Below are positions 9,412 through 23,130 of a stretch of DNA of 27,903 nt, one piece after another. Both the position numbers and the translations under genes were made by a program. The notes below the pieces were generated by a model. That model had not been told where the DNA came from and did no database searches. It saw nothing but the letters and a program-made list of their open reading frames with translations. Numbering within the stretch: position 1 is the first letter of the stretch; every line of letters starts with the position of its first letter. This stretch comes from Pascua guehoae (Eukaryota > Basidiomycota > Tremellomycetes > Trichosporonales > Trichosporonaceae): contig BCJX01000014.1 in assembly GCA_001600415.1 (NCBI GenBank), forward strand, positions 1,037,909 through 1,065,811. Direction: 5' to 3'.

Positions 9412-12395
9412 ATGGTGGATTCGGAGCGCACGCCCACGCGCACGCCGCAACCCACCTTCAAGTCGGGCAAGAACGAGAATGCCGTCCCCACAAACCTCAT
9501 CACGTACAAGGGTCAGTGCCTGCGTGTCCCTTGCCATCATGACCCCACACCAATTCGCGACTGGAATCAACTGACAGTCCAGGTCGCCGTATTCCGGCCC
9601 GCATCGATCCCGATGCTGTGAGTGACGCCGCGTGCGGGCGATAGATGAGCATCATGCGAGGACAATTGGTGGCGATAGATGACATCTCGACGCGTCGCTG
9701 TTTGCGACTCTGCAATGTTCACGAGACCCATGCCGCCATCGCGCTCGGGATCCATCTCAGACCGACCCTGCACGCTTGAGCACCAGCTGACACGCACAGA
9801 GCATCCTGCGCGTCGTCGAGATTATGGCCAGGAGCTTTCAGGCGCCAGAGCACCACATTACCCTCGCATTGCGAGACGAGAGCGATAACCTCATTACCCA
9901 GAACAACATTGCAGCAAAGGTCGCCAGTAAAGAAACGCTCAAGTGGGTTTGGGACACACCCGATACTTGTGGTGCTGGTGGTGCTGGTGCTGACAGGACA
10001 GGCTCGTGGCGGCTCCAGTGACCGAGGCGCTCGCAGTGGTGGCATCGCTCCATGCCGCACGAGGCAATACCGCAAACGATTCAGTCGTCGTGCTCCCCGA
10101 CAATGCCGACATTCTACCTCCCAAACTCGCGCTGTTCAACCTCCAAAAGTACATCAAGGAAGATGACTTTGCGGTCGAGTTTATGCTCAAAGGCGGCGTC
10201 AAGCTGCTTGTGGAGATGATCGAGCAGGACCACGGACTCAGCGGCAACTCTCTTGCTGTGGGTAGCACTTGAAAGTCCATGGCTGACCCACCAGTATGCA
10301 CTCCAGGGAGTCCGCGGTGTCATGGAATATGACAATGGGTGGGGAGACTTTTCGGATGACTTTATCGACCGCATCATCCTCGTGCTCGCGTCATCGAGCG
10401 CACCCAACATTGTCCGCCCTGCCACTGTTATTGTCCGCAAACTCATCGTCGCGTCTCCCAAAACACACCACACCTCCAACAAGGGAAAGAAGCGCGACAA
10501 TGACTCGGTCGACAAGTACGGCTTTGACCGCGTGTTCAACCGTATCAGCATTGTCGGGCATCAGGTCAAGGATGAGCATGTTGGACCCGCGGCCGAGCGC
10601 GTCTTCCGCACGATTGTTAGACGTCTTGAGGGAACGCGCGATTTGGAGCTTGTGGCACAGAGGTGAGCCAAACCTCTCGCAATACCATGCTCATTTTCCT
10701 AGTCTGGCTCTTATCAATGCTGCGCTAAAGACTGCCCAACAAGAAGGCAGCAAACGGTACTCTGACCTAATCACCGTCATCGACGCTCTGGGTACCCGCA
10801 AACACGTCTCTGTAGGTATCCCGTAACCGACATTCCACTGACCGCCCAGCGCCTCATTCCAACGAGCCAGAACAACATTGTTGAGCCCCGCATTCTTGAT
10901 TTCCAAACGCGCTACTCAAATGTCCTGCGGTACCATTCGTTGCGACCAGTGCGCCCCCAGACCAACCCCACACATGAGCGATTCCTCAACGACATCTGGC
11001 AAGCAGGTCGTCTGGACTCTGAGGATACCGGAAGCATGGCGTCGCCACGACCGAGCATGCAAGATTACCACTCCACTGGACCACGGACGTGGGAGGGCTG
11101 GCGCCGAATGGGATTGTCGATCGACTATGTGGACGATTCGGATCCTCTTCTAGAGACCGAGCTGTTCCGCTCGGTCGGCGAGCTTGGCCTGGAGTGCTTG
11201 GTGAGTGGTGTCCCCTCACACGTAGCTGACCTTAGCATTACTATGTCACACACGAGGACAACTTCCACAGTGTGGTGCTGGAGCAACAAGCGCGACCAGA
11301 GGACCGGCGATGCCCGATTGGACGTGCGTCGGCGGAATGCGTAAAGGTGCTTTACGATCACTACAAGATTGCCCAGTCTGCACAACGTGGGCCACCACAT
11401 TTCTTGCCATTCCTCCTCAACTTCCCACGACTACACTCGTTTGTGCTCAAGTTCTTCCTGCGCATGTGGCACGACTCTGAGTCACGGACAGACGACTTTG
11501 AGCGCCTGTCCTATCTTGTGCGGAGTCAGGTGCGCCTGACTCTGGCCGACGAGCACAACAAGACGTGGCTCAACCTGGAAAACGACTTTCTCAGCACAGA
11601 CTACCGCAACATCCGTGATTGCCAGATGGAGCTCATTGACAAAGAGGACGGCCTCCTCCAGCGTCCGGCTGTCGCTGCGCTGCGCGAAAAGGTGGAGCGT
11701 GAGGCTTACGACGTCATGACAGAGCAGAGGTGGGTTTCAGGTACAGACCGATGCTGACCCACCAGGATCATTTGCATGCAACAAGGCAGCTGGTTCAACT
11801 CGTCGCACGTGTTGATGGCTGGGATGGACCCACAAACACGGGCTAGCTTAACTCGCCCGCTGCGCTTTGTCCGTCTGTCGCAGAGCCGCCGCAACCTCGC
11901 GTGGGGCGAGTTCTCCCAGCGGCCCGCGGAAAAGCCTTCCTACAAGAGCCTAAAGGAGCGCAGTGGGTACCATACAGGTGTCGTTAGCTGACCCAACAGT
12001 CGATCTCGCCAATGTGACGGACATCAAGTTGCAAACGGGCTGTGCTGTTGGCTCGCGGTCACCGGACACACCTTCCAAGCTCAGCTTTTCGCTCATGTCG
12101 GGCAAGGAAGTGAGCCTGCTCGACCTCGACGCCATCCACGCGCAGCAGTTTGCCGAGTGGACCGATGGCCTGCGAATCGTCAAGGAGGTGGGAGAGATGA
12201 CGACGCAAGAGACGTCAAACTATGTTCATGTGGGTATTGATATCGCACGCTGATGCACCCGCTAATGCTCAGGTCTTGACAGAGCTGGCTCTCAAAATCC
12301 GACTCCTCGACATTACAGGCGATGGCATCGAGATCCCACAAAAGGTCTCGTACGGCGCTGCGCCAAGGAGTACAGACTTTTGGTTTGCAAGCTAA
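9412..12395 (+). CDS. ELMO/CED-12 family protein (ARM-like, ELMO, PH)
   Basis: Eleven exons (9412-9511, 9583-9617, 9800-9942, 10002-10257, 10295-10662, 10703-10811, 10850-11200, 11236-11729, 11766-11962, 12000-12229, 12273-12395) give 801 residues, close to animal ELMO proteins (~720). ELMO partners DOCK proteins to activate Rac-type GTPases. The order matches: a ubiquitin-like N-terminus (~30-90), helical ARM-like repeats (~90-340), and the ELMO core with FLNDIWQAG and VGELGLECLHYYVTHEDNF (~350-470). Then comes a Y..IRDCQ helix leading into EAYDVMTEQRI and GSWF (~560-630), and a PH domain ending FAEWTDGLRIV (WTDG at 738-741), parallel to the IWTDGL of ELMO1. Six introns are only 35-40 nt; intron 2 is 182 nt. 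A DOCK-type partner is inferred and not in this window. Confidence 0.87.
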
Positions 12396-12584
12396 TGTGC
12401 TCTGCGACTTTGGATGACTGCAACGTGCTCGCTCGTATTCGTATAATCAATGTGCATGTAGTGATGTATCGTGACAAGTATACAGCATTCTGCATGGCAA
12501 GCTTGTAGCCAGCATTCCCACCTCGCACCGTCATCAACACGCACCACCACCCAGCTCTGCCAACGCTAGTCTCACAGGCACTCC
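12396..12584. other. Convergent 3' intergenic region
   Basis: A 189-base spacer between the stop codons of two convergent genes. It must hold both 3'UTRs and poly(A) sites. It is locally A/T-richer around 12395-12500. I do not see a defined terminator element. Confidence 0.4.
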
Positions 12585-13570
12585 CTACTCCTCGTCCATG
12601 TCCTCGCCGCTGTCGTAGGCATCCTCCGAGCCGGGCGTGTGGCTGCCGATACTGCGGTCCATGTTGCGCATGAGCCGCAGGTCGTCGCTGTCGTACTCTG
12701 TGCTGCGGTCGGGGTCGGCGTCGCGGTCCTCGATACTGGCGTCGAGGTCGATCTCTTCGCCCTCGGACTCGTCCCCGGGCGTGAGCGCCTGGATGGGAGA
12801 CACGTCGGCACCGTTCCGGTCCTCTTGCCGGTGGTCGTGGTCGCTGGGTGTGGGTGACTGGGGTTAGTCTGGGCGACGTGTATGGGTGTGTGTGTGGGTC
12901 GGGGAGGGGGCGGGACGGGTGATGACAAACAACCGACACGCGGCAGCAAACCATCACATGCAGGTCCAGTACTGCAGGCACATGTACCCCCACATCTACC
13001 CAACCTCAAAACATGCGGGCAACGTACCGGCGCAGCATCGAGCTCCCCCTGCGTCGTCCGCCGTCCATACGGGAGGAGGAACCGATTTCCAAAATGGTTG
13101 ATGTGGGCCTTTTCCTCTTCGAGCTCGGCCTCTTCGTCGCTGAGATCGGCAGCCTCGATAGCCAGCGTAGACCCCGCGGGACGCAGGCCGAGGACGGCCC
13201 GGCGGCGCCCGCGTTCGATCGCGGAACGGCGCGCAGACTGCGACGCGAGGGATGTGGGGCCTGGACCACCGGCAGCGCCAGACTCGCCACGGATCACGCG
13301 GGCACTAGACTCGCTCCCGCTCCCGCGCCCAGTGCCAGTCCTACCACCCCCGCCATCACCTACACGCACGCCGATGGGCGCGAGCGCATAGTTGAACCCC
13401 TCTGACAGGGAGGTGAGACTCGGCGTCGTGCCAAAGTTGGCGGGACCGGGGGCGGGCGCGCGGAGACCAGAGTGCGAGCGCTCGCGCGACGTGATCGGGT
13501 AGCGGTAGTAGGCGAGGAGTTGGTCGACGGGCTCTGTCGGTATAGACGGAAAGGCGGTGGCGGGGAACAT
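12585..13570 (-). CDS. Acidic-tailed protein, candidate APC/C subunit Apc15/Mnd2
   Basis: Two minus-strand exons (13570-13028 and 12857-12585) give 271 residues; the 170-nt intron ends in CTAACCCCAG. The start MFPATAFPSIPTEPVDQL is followed by a Gly/Ser/Arg-rich low-complexity middle (~35-130). Then comes a charged helix EEAELEEEKAHINHFGNRFL with PYGRRTTQGELD (~145-178), and finally a highly acidic tail from ~200 (GDESEGEEIDLD ... GEDMDEE). Fungal Apc15/Mnd2 proteins share this layout: a short N-terminal MFP..P motif, a helix with an N-I-x-x-F-G core followed by an R/P-rich loop and TLQ, then an acidic tail. Apc15 controls mitotic-checkpoint-complex turnover on the APC/C. The similarity is from memory and modest, so the name is tentative. 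The acidic tail alone is non-specific. Confidence 0.75.
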
Positions 13571-13866
13571 GGCGTTGTTGTTGCGGGGGACAGAGACAGG
13601 TGGTAAGAGGAAAAGAAGAGTTACAATGGATGTGATGTGAGAGACACATTTCAGTTTGTTGTTGTGGGCCGTTTGTTGTTATCTTAACTGGGGGTACCGG
13701 ATAAATCCCAGAAGGGAGCTGCTTGGTGTGGCAACTTGGTGACATCAGTACGACCCCGACTTGACCACTCGAACACTCTCCTTTAGACCAACTCTTGACA
13801 TCTTGACACTCGACGCGACGTGGACCGCACTCCTGCACATACCGTACCACATTCCAGCCCACCAGG
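13571..13866. promoter_or_regulatory. Divergent promoter region, Apc15-like / NPR3
   Basis: A 296-base region between two divergent starts serves as promoter for both by position. It contains a purine-rich stretch near 13595-13620 and a T/G-rich patch near 13650-13690. No TATA element or recognisable operator is evident. Confidence 0.45.
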
Positions 13867-16800
13867 ATGGCGGAAAACGTCCTGGGCATCCTCTTTGTGA
13901 CGTCGTCGTCGCACGACCGCCATGTGTTCCGATACCCGCCCGACCCGTCGGACCCGGCTGACCGGCTCTCGCACCCCATCTACCCGCGCGCGACGTACAC
14001 GGCGCAGGACACAACGGTGGACAATACGGCTGCACGGCTGTTCCCGCGGCACCGGGGAGATGGGAGTAAGCTGGGGTCGCGGGGGGGCCCGCAGTGGTCC
14101 AACTCGAGTGCGCGCGGGGGCCATGGACAGGGGCACAGCCACGGCGGGTCGGGGTTTACGGGCCACGGGCATGGGCTGGGGATGGGCGGGAGTGGTGGGC
14201 CGAGTGCGAGCCATCGGGAACGGCGGGTGGCCGGGGAAGGGAGCGACGGGAGCGCGCGGACCGAGAGCATGGTGGCGCCGACTGCGGGCGGGTCGATCCA
14301 CTCGCACGCGACCGAGTTTGGATCCGAGGCGTCGAGCTCGAGTTCGAGTTCAGACGACTCGGACTATTACGACGCCCTGTTTGACGATAATGGCAACCAG
14401 GCCCCGAGGCGGTACAGCACCGAGACGGCCACGTCGAAAGCGAGCCGCGCCGCTGTCGTCCAGGCCCTGACGGATCTGGGCGGGCGGCGGGGTTCGTTAG
14501 CCACGAGCGATAGCACGCAGCGCGGGCGCGGGAATGCCAGCAACACGGCCGAAAAGGACGCCATCGACTTGCAGTACAACTACTGGATCGGGTACAGCCT
14601 CGACTTTCTGGGCGACCTGCTCACCCCCCCGCGCGCGGCGTGTAATCGCAAGTTTGAGGTGTGTGTCGATGAGCTCGTGTTCATCGGCCACCCCGTCGCG
14701 TGCGGGCCCGATGGCAAGTGGGTCTTCTTATCGGGCGAGGGCAGCGACGACGAGGATAGTAGCAATCACCGCCGCGTGTCGCGTGGACGGCGGATGAACG
14801 ATCGGAGTAACAATGGCACCGGGCCGGTGGATCCATCCTTACGGCCCGTCGTCGAGAGCCCCGAGTCGCAAAGCCCCGTCCGGCGCTTCGAGAGTCTTGC
14901 CTCGTCCATGCACACGAGCGCGACGAGCGGGACAGAGACACCCCCGTCGCGCCCCAACGGACGCAAAGAGGACGAGGCGCCGCAGCTCAACATGTTCCAC
15001 CTCGTGCTCATCCTTGACAAACCCGACCCGAAACTCAACGAGGCTGACGCCGACGTCTTTAGCAAAGTGTACCGCGAGATTGCATTCAAGTGGACCGCCG
15101 CCGCGTTTGCCCTCCAGGTCCGCGACAACTGGGTCGCCGACCAGGCGCGCGATCTGGCCCGTCTCCGCGAAAAGGGCATGCTGGACGGCGTACCAGTGAG
15201 CGACTGCCTGCGCCAGGCCATCGAGGAGAATGACCTCGCACGCAGCCTCCACGAGCTCTTTTCGGCCCTGCACAAGATCAAGGGCCGGCCGCCCAACACG
15301 CATTTCTCAAACCTCGCCACCACGGTCAATGTGCACGTCGGCACCATCCCCGTCACGATCATTGTGCCGCCGCGCGCCGGCACCGACCACCTCAAGGCAG
15401 AGTACAACTCGGATTCAGACTCTGACGACGACTATATCCCGTACGTCACCGGGCCCGACGGCGCCATTATCGCAAAGCAGCCCCAGCTCCGCGTCGACCC
15501 CTGGCGCACCCTCTTAATCCTCGATGAGGACATGGACGTCCGCGACGCCCGCAGTGCCATTTCGCGCGAGCGTCGCGACTCGCGGTCACAGCAGGCAGAG
15601 GACGAGCTCGTCGGGCAGCTTATCCGCGCCTGCGACATTCAAAAACCGTAAGTACCGTCCGGCCTGCAAGGCAGAACACTAATGGGCCAGACTCCAGGAG
15701 ATTGCGCACACGCTCCGTTTCGACCTCGAAGGCATTGTCATCCCACTAGCGCGCGAGCTCGTCCAGAACGAGCGCGCCATCCTTGTCGATGTCGTCAATG
15801 TGCGCCTCCGCACCATCCTCCTCCCGACAAACGTCTCGCAGCACCTGTAAGTCCCCCAGGCCATGCACACCAACTTCAAATTCACTAAACCACCACAGCC
15901 GCTCCATCACGCAGCACTCTGTGCGCTGGAGCATGGCGTTCCCGACTCTCCCCCCGCTGATCCCCTTTATCGCCATGATCTCACAGGCACCACAGCCCTT
16001 CCGCGACCTCCTGCCGCCCGAGGCGCAGGCGGACGCATCCAAGCGCGACCTGTACATCCGCGCCATTGGGTGGCTGCTCCGCAACGACCTGGTGCTGCAG
16101 GCGCACGTGCGCGCGCGCGTCATTGCCTCGGCGGCCGTCAAAGAGGCCGCGTGGCGGCGCCTGTGGCACCGCCGCCGCACCCGCTGGCTCCGTCAGCGCA
16201 AGGAGAGCATGACGAGCACGACATCCAAGACGTCCAAGGGCTCGAACAAGAGCGGGTCGCTCCGCAGCCGCACGTCCGAGCTCAACGCCATGTCGCCCAC
16301 CGAGGCCGGTGTCCTCCGCGACGCCCGGAGCGGGAGCGAGTCGAACCTCGCGGGCACCAGCGCGGGACGCGGCAAGGAGCGCTCGGCCTCGTTTGGGTGG
16401 GACGCCACGACGCCCCGCGCAGAGGTGCGCGAGACCAATCCGTTTGAGTTTGCCACGCGCGTCCCTGTCCCCGTCCCCGCTCAAGCACAAGCACAAGCAC
16501 AAGCGCAGGCCCCAGCGGCTAGTTCCGCCGCGAGCACGTCGGCCGCCGCCCGCGCCCGCATCGTCTCGGCCGACACGGCCCAGGGCGACACGTACGACAG
16601 CGAGCTCGAGATGGACTCGGACCTCGACATGGACGGCGACGGCGACGGCGCCGCCGTCGAAAGCGCCTTTGCGCGCTTTTCGCTCGACGTGACCGAACCC
16701 ACCGACGCAGACGTGCCCGTCTTTACCGCCAGCTTCATCTTCAACCCCGCCCAGGCCCAAAAGGACGAGGCGCGCTGGCTGCGCATTATCCGCGAGCATT

Positions 16801-17240
16801 CAAAGGATCCCGTCCTCATGAGCAGGTTTGATCTGTGAGTCGGCCAGACACGTGCACAGGTTTGGCATGGTGCGGGACACGCTGGGTTGTCTCCGAACGC
16901 AACGAGACACAGCTGGCGTTTCTGTCAATGACCAGTTGGCACCAGCAAGAGCGCCACACGACAAGTGGCAGATATCAGCCTGTACCATGCCCCCAATCCA
17001 CTCCACCCACCTTGCCTCACATCCCGCTGACACACAGCTGCGTGCAGTACTTTGACGGCGTGTCGCCCTTTGAGGAAATCATGTCGCGCACAAACCTCGG
17101 CCGGCGCGAGATTGACCGCATCGCCCATGTTTACAGGGAACATGTGAGTGGAGTGTTTGCTCCACCACGGGGGGGATTTTAGTGTTGCCAGCTCCAAGCG
17201 CGTGCTGATACCACAGCTCATGATCTCGATCCACGCCTAG
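13867..17240 (+). CDS. NPR3: NPR3, nitrogen permease regulator 3 (SEACIT/GATOR1 subunit)
   Basis: Five exons (13867-15647, 15691-15846, 15899-16834, 17038-17143, 17217-17240) give 1000 residues. Npr3 with Npr2 and Iml1 forms SEACIT (human GATOR1), which restrains TORC1 at the vacuole when amino acids are scarce. Evidence in order: an N-terminal longin-like strand VLGILFVTSSS with HVFRYPP (residues 4-26); the conserved block YWIGYSLDFLGDLLTP through FIGHPV (~237-275); QLNMFHLVLILDKP (~373-387); and a C-terminal winged-helix-like element QYFDGVSPFEEIM with the final HLMISIHA. Two large low-complexity insertions, Gly/Ser-rich at ~55-215 and Ser/Gln-Ala-rich at ~745-920, make it longer than many homologues. 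The last exon encodes only seven residues. It is divergent from the Apc15-like gene and convergent with TAD2. Confidence 0.93.
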
Positions 17241-17449
17241 GTGCGTCGGCGACCGCCCACGTACGCTAGCCCTTTGGCGAGATGCACTGGGCGCATCCTT
17301 GGTGCGAAAGCTCTATAATACACCAGCATACATACGCAGAGCGTTCGTACACTGTACACATCTGCACTGCTGCCAAAGCCTGCCGAGTGCAATCTCTACG
17401 TGAACTCTCCGTCCAAACCTTGCCCCAGATCCAACCTCTTCCGCCCCCA
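17241..17449. other. Convergent 3' intergenic region NPR3 / TAD2
   Basis: A 209-base spacer between the NPR3 and TAD2 stop codons. It holds both 3' ends; no coding or structured element was recognised. Confidence 0.4.
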
Positions 17450-20315
<2,866 letters not shown>

Positions 20316-20665
20316 GGTGGCTGGGATGAGAGGATGCGAAAGGAGAGGGGGTGTTGACGGGGTTGTTGGCGTAATGGCAATAACAAGACTGTGGCCAGGT
20401 GGGGTGGGGAGCAGCAAAAGTCTGAACGTGCACCTCGCCAGGCACGGCCGGTGGAGGTCGTCCACCGCGGTACGTCGAGATTCAACATAAGCCACATCCA
20501 TCATGGCACCCCCAAGTCTCCCCACCCCTCCAACTCCGCCCCCCCGCACCCCATTCTCAAACGACCACGCCGAGCGCATCACTGCTCATCGCATCTATCG
20601 AACCGCAGCATGCATCACGGTCAAACTCATCTAAAAATACAAAAAACATCCATGGCAAGCCGTGT
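20316..20665. other. Intergenic: TAD2 promoter and DGA1 3' region
   Basis: A 350-base region between two minus-strand genes: it holds the promoter of TAD2 (start at 20315) and the 3'UTR of DGA1 (stop at 20666). I see no additional gene; open frames here lack motifs. Confidence 0.5.
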
Positions 20666-23009
20666 CTACTCGATAAGCGTGAGTTCGCGCGAACGGTTCT
20701 TGGCGTAGAGGTCCTTGTAGCGGTCCCAGATGCGCACGAGCTCGTCGATGTACTGCTTCTGGATGTCCTGGACGTACTCGTCCGAGGGGTTGTTGGTTTG
20801 CTCGACGGCGATCGGCTTGCCGACTGTGGTGTGAGTTGTGGCGGGGGGGAGCGAAGGCAGAGGACAAGTGGGGCAAGTTGTCTGGCGGTTGGAGAGCAAT
20901 ACTCACTGACGGAGACAATGGGGTGGCGGTAGGGCTGAAAATGGTGAGCACATGTCAGAAGAGTGTCTGTCAGGAGGGCGTCCGCTGCGGCGTCCGCTAC
21001 CACGTACCAGAAGACCATAGTTGTAGTTGAAAACGCTGGATTGTCAGCACCGTTGTCACTAACAACGACAGAGTAGACTTACCCGCGCCCGTGGAAAAGA
21101 GGGAGGGTGAAACCAAAGATGTTTTGGAACTTTTTCTGGAGCTTGTAAACAGTCGAGCCCCGCTCGTTTGCTCTGGCGGTTAGTACATGTTCAGCCTCTG
21201 CACATGTTGCGGCCCGATGGCACTAACAGTTGCTCGTAAATCTGGCCGTCAGCGGGATACCCCAACAACGCACTCGTCGCCCAACTCACGTCATTCTCGC
21301 CAAACGAAAACACAGGGACGAGCGAAGCGCCCTCCCGAATGGCGACCTTGATAAAGCCAAAGCGCCTCTTGAGTGTGAGGTCGTTGGTGCCCGGGTGGGC
21401 ATAGAGCGACTCGGCAGCACCGCCGACGACGATCGTAATAGAGCTGCCGGGGCCCGCCCTGAGAATGTTCCGGCACGAACGGCGCGACACGGACGAAATG
21501 CCCATGCTCATAATGATTTCACGGTAGAAGGGGATTCTAAAGTTGGTCTCTGTAGAGTGTCAGTGCTGACCCCGGGGGTCGCCGACGACGCCGGCAAGCG
21601 CATCGCCGCGAGCCGTCGGGCGCCGAAGTGACCACGTCATGAAACTCGGCACAACGATCGGCTTGGCGCACTCTGGGGCACCGACGTCCAAGCGACTCAC
21701 CAAGGGTAAGAAGGTGTGGTTTGACACCGGGGAAGTAGTCAGAAAAGCCGGTCGCATCAGTGCCAAACGTGGCCACTGCGCCCCTGCAAGTGGTGTCAGC
21801 ATTCAGCCATTGGGGCGGGTCGTGATACACACATGCCAATGATGCCGTGCGGGTGGTATCCAAAGACGTAGTTGCGGTCCGGGGGCAGTTCGGCCTCTTT
21901 GACAATGCTGCGGGGTAAGTGTCTGTGCGGGTACGAGGGGACGGGAGGGGCGCCGTTTCACTACCAGCGGGCCGGGGGGCGCGCCGGCGAGAATAGTTGC
22001 CGAGCAACACACAGGCCGTGATGAGAGGAGAGGGCATATACGCCGCCGTGATGACAGTGGCGCCGATGTGGTGCGATGCGCGATGCGGCACGCCAGCTAC
22101 GCTCATGGGCTCTTGATCTCACCTGCATGGGTAGTATTCTGGCCGTCAGCTGTGCACACGTGCGTGGTCACATACGAGCAAAGTACTTCCACATGGCCGA
22201 GCGGCGCATCCACTGGCGGGGGCGGCCGCCACGCTCTGGCGCCTGGTCAAACATGATCCAGATGCAGTAGGGGATCAAAAGCGGCCAGGTGATGGGGCAT
22301 GACCTGGGGGTTGGTTAGGTGGCTGACGAGATTGGACTGATTCTTTTGTTCAGAGTCTCACAATAGGAAGTAAAAGAGAATGACGCAGAACGGCATGAGG
22401 ACAGCCCAGGCCGCGACGGCGGCCATCTGCAGGCGGCGGCGTGGGGGGATGTTGCCCGGGGCGAATCTGTTTGTCAGCTGTGTGGCCCGTATCGGCGTGG
22501 TGAGCGGGCGCGACGGATTGCGATCAGTCACGGGGTGGTTCACCTGCAGATCGCGCCCGGCGCTCCTCCTCTGCACGACTCGGCCCAACTCACTTGATCT
22601 GGATCGGCTGAGGGATGCTCAGCTGAGTGAGAGGCGGCAGCTTGAGCGCCTCGAGGAGGGGCGACTTGAGCTTGTTCTTCTTGTCCTTCTTGCCCTTGCG
22701 GTTGCTCGGCTTGTGCTCGAGAGGGAGCGTTGCGAGCTCCACCGCGGGCGTGGTCGCGGCGCTAACATTGCGCGACTGGGTGGCGGACGAAGGAGCAGAG
22801 TCAATGTCTCCAAACGAGCTGAGAGGCAGGAGCGAAGGCGTGGGGGAGATGACGCCGTCCGAAGAGTCGTCCGTGTTGAGCCGGAGGCGGAGACCAGACG
22901 CTGATACCGCCGAGTCGTCGGGCAGGACGCCGAGCGAAGTCGCGGGCGAGTTGCCCGAGGAGCTGCTGGACGGCGACGACGTCGGTGGTGATGACGGGGT
23001 CGAGGCCAT
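20666..23009 (-). CDS. DGA1: Diacylglycerol O-acyltransferase, DGAT2 family
   Basis: Catalyses acyl-CoA + diacylglycerol to triacylglycerol at the ER and lipid droplet. Twelve minus-strand exons (23009-22594, 22466-22362, 22303-22176, 22138-22123, 21907-21833, 21783-21701, 21549-21290, 21241-21228, 21172-21083, 21035-21008, 20934-20907, 20823-20666) give 466 residues. A Ser/Pro-rich cytosolic N-terminus of ~120 residues ends in a Lys-rich stretch, then come two hydrophobic segments (~152-190). DGAT2 blocks follow: LPPDRNYVFGYHPHG with catalytic HPHG at 240-243, FSDYFPGVKPHLLTL, RAGPGSSITIVVGGAAESL, RFGFIKVAIREGASLVPVFSFG and the tail YVQDIQKQYIDELVRIWDRY. Two exons are only 16 and 14 nt. A main TAG-storage enzyme, as expected in oleaginous relatives. 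Confidence 0.94.
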
Positions 23010-23098
23010 GGTGGAGTGTGGTGTGGAAAGTGGGACTAGAGCAGGAAGAGAAAAAGTGTGGGAAGGAGAGTCGTGAGTCGGAGAGTTGTAGCAGGTCT

Positions 23099-23130
23099 AG
23101 TGGTGGTGGTGGTGGTAGTGGTGGGGGTGG
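23099..23130. repeat. GGT-rich microsatellite upstream of DGA1
   Basis: A run of (GGT)n with a few substitutions, about 90-120 bases upstream of the DGA1 start (CAC/ACC on the coding strand). It probably lies within the leader or core promoter. Confidence 0.8.

Noticed and set aside
9638..9799. Box C/D snoRNA in ELMO intron 2
   Set aside because: GATGAG/GATGAC are poor C boxes and the only CTGA is the likely branch site; no paired terminal stem seen.
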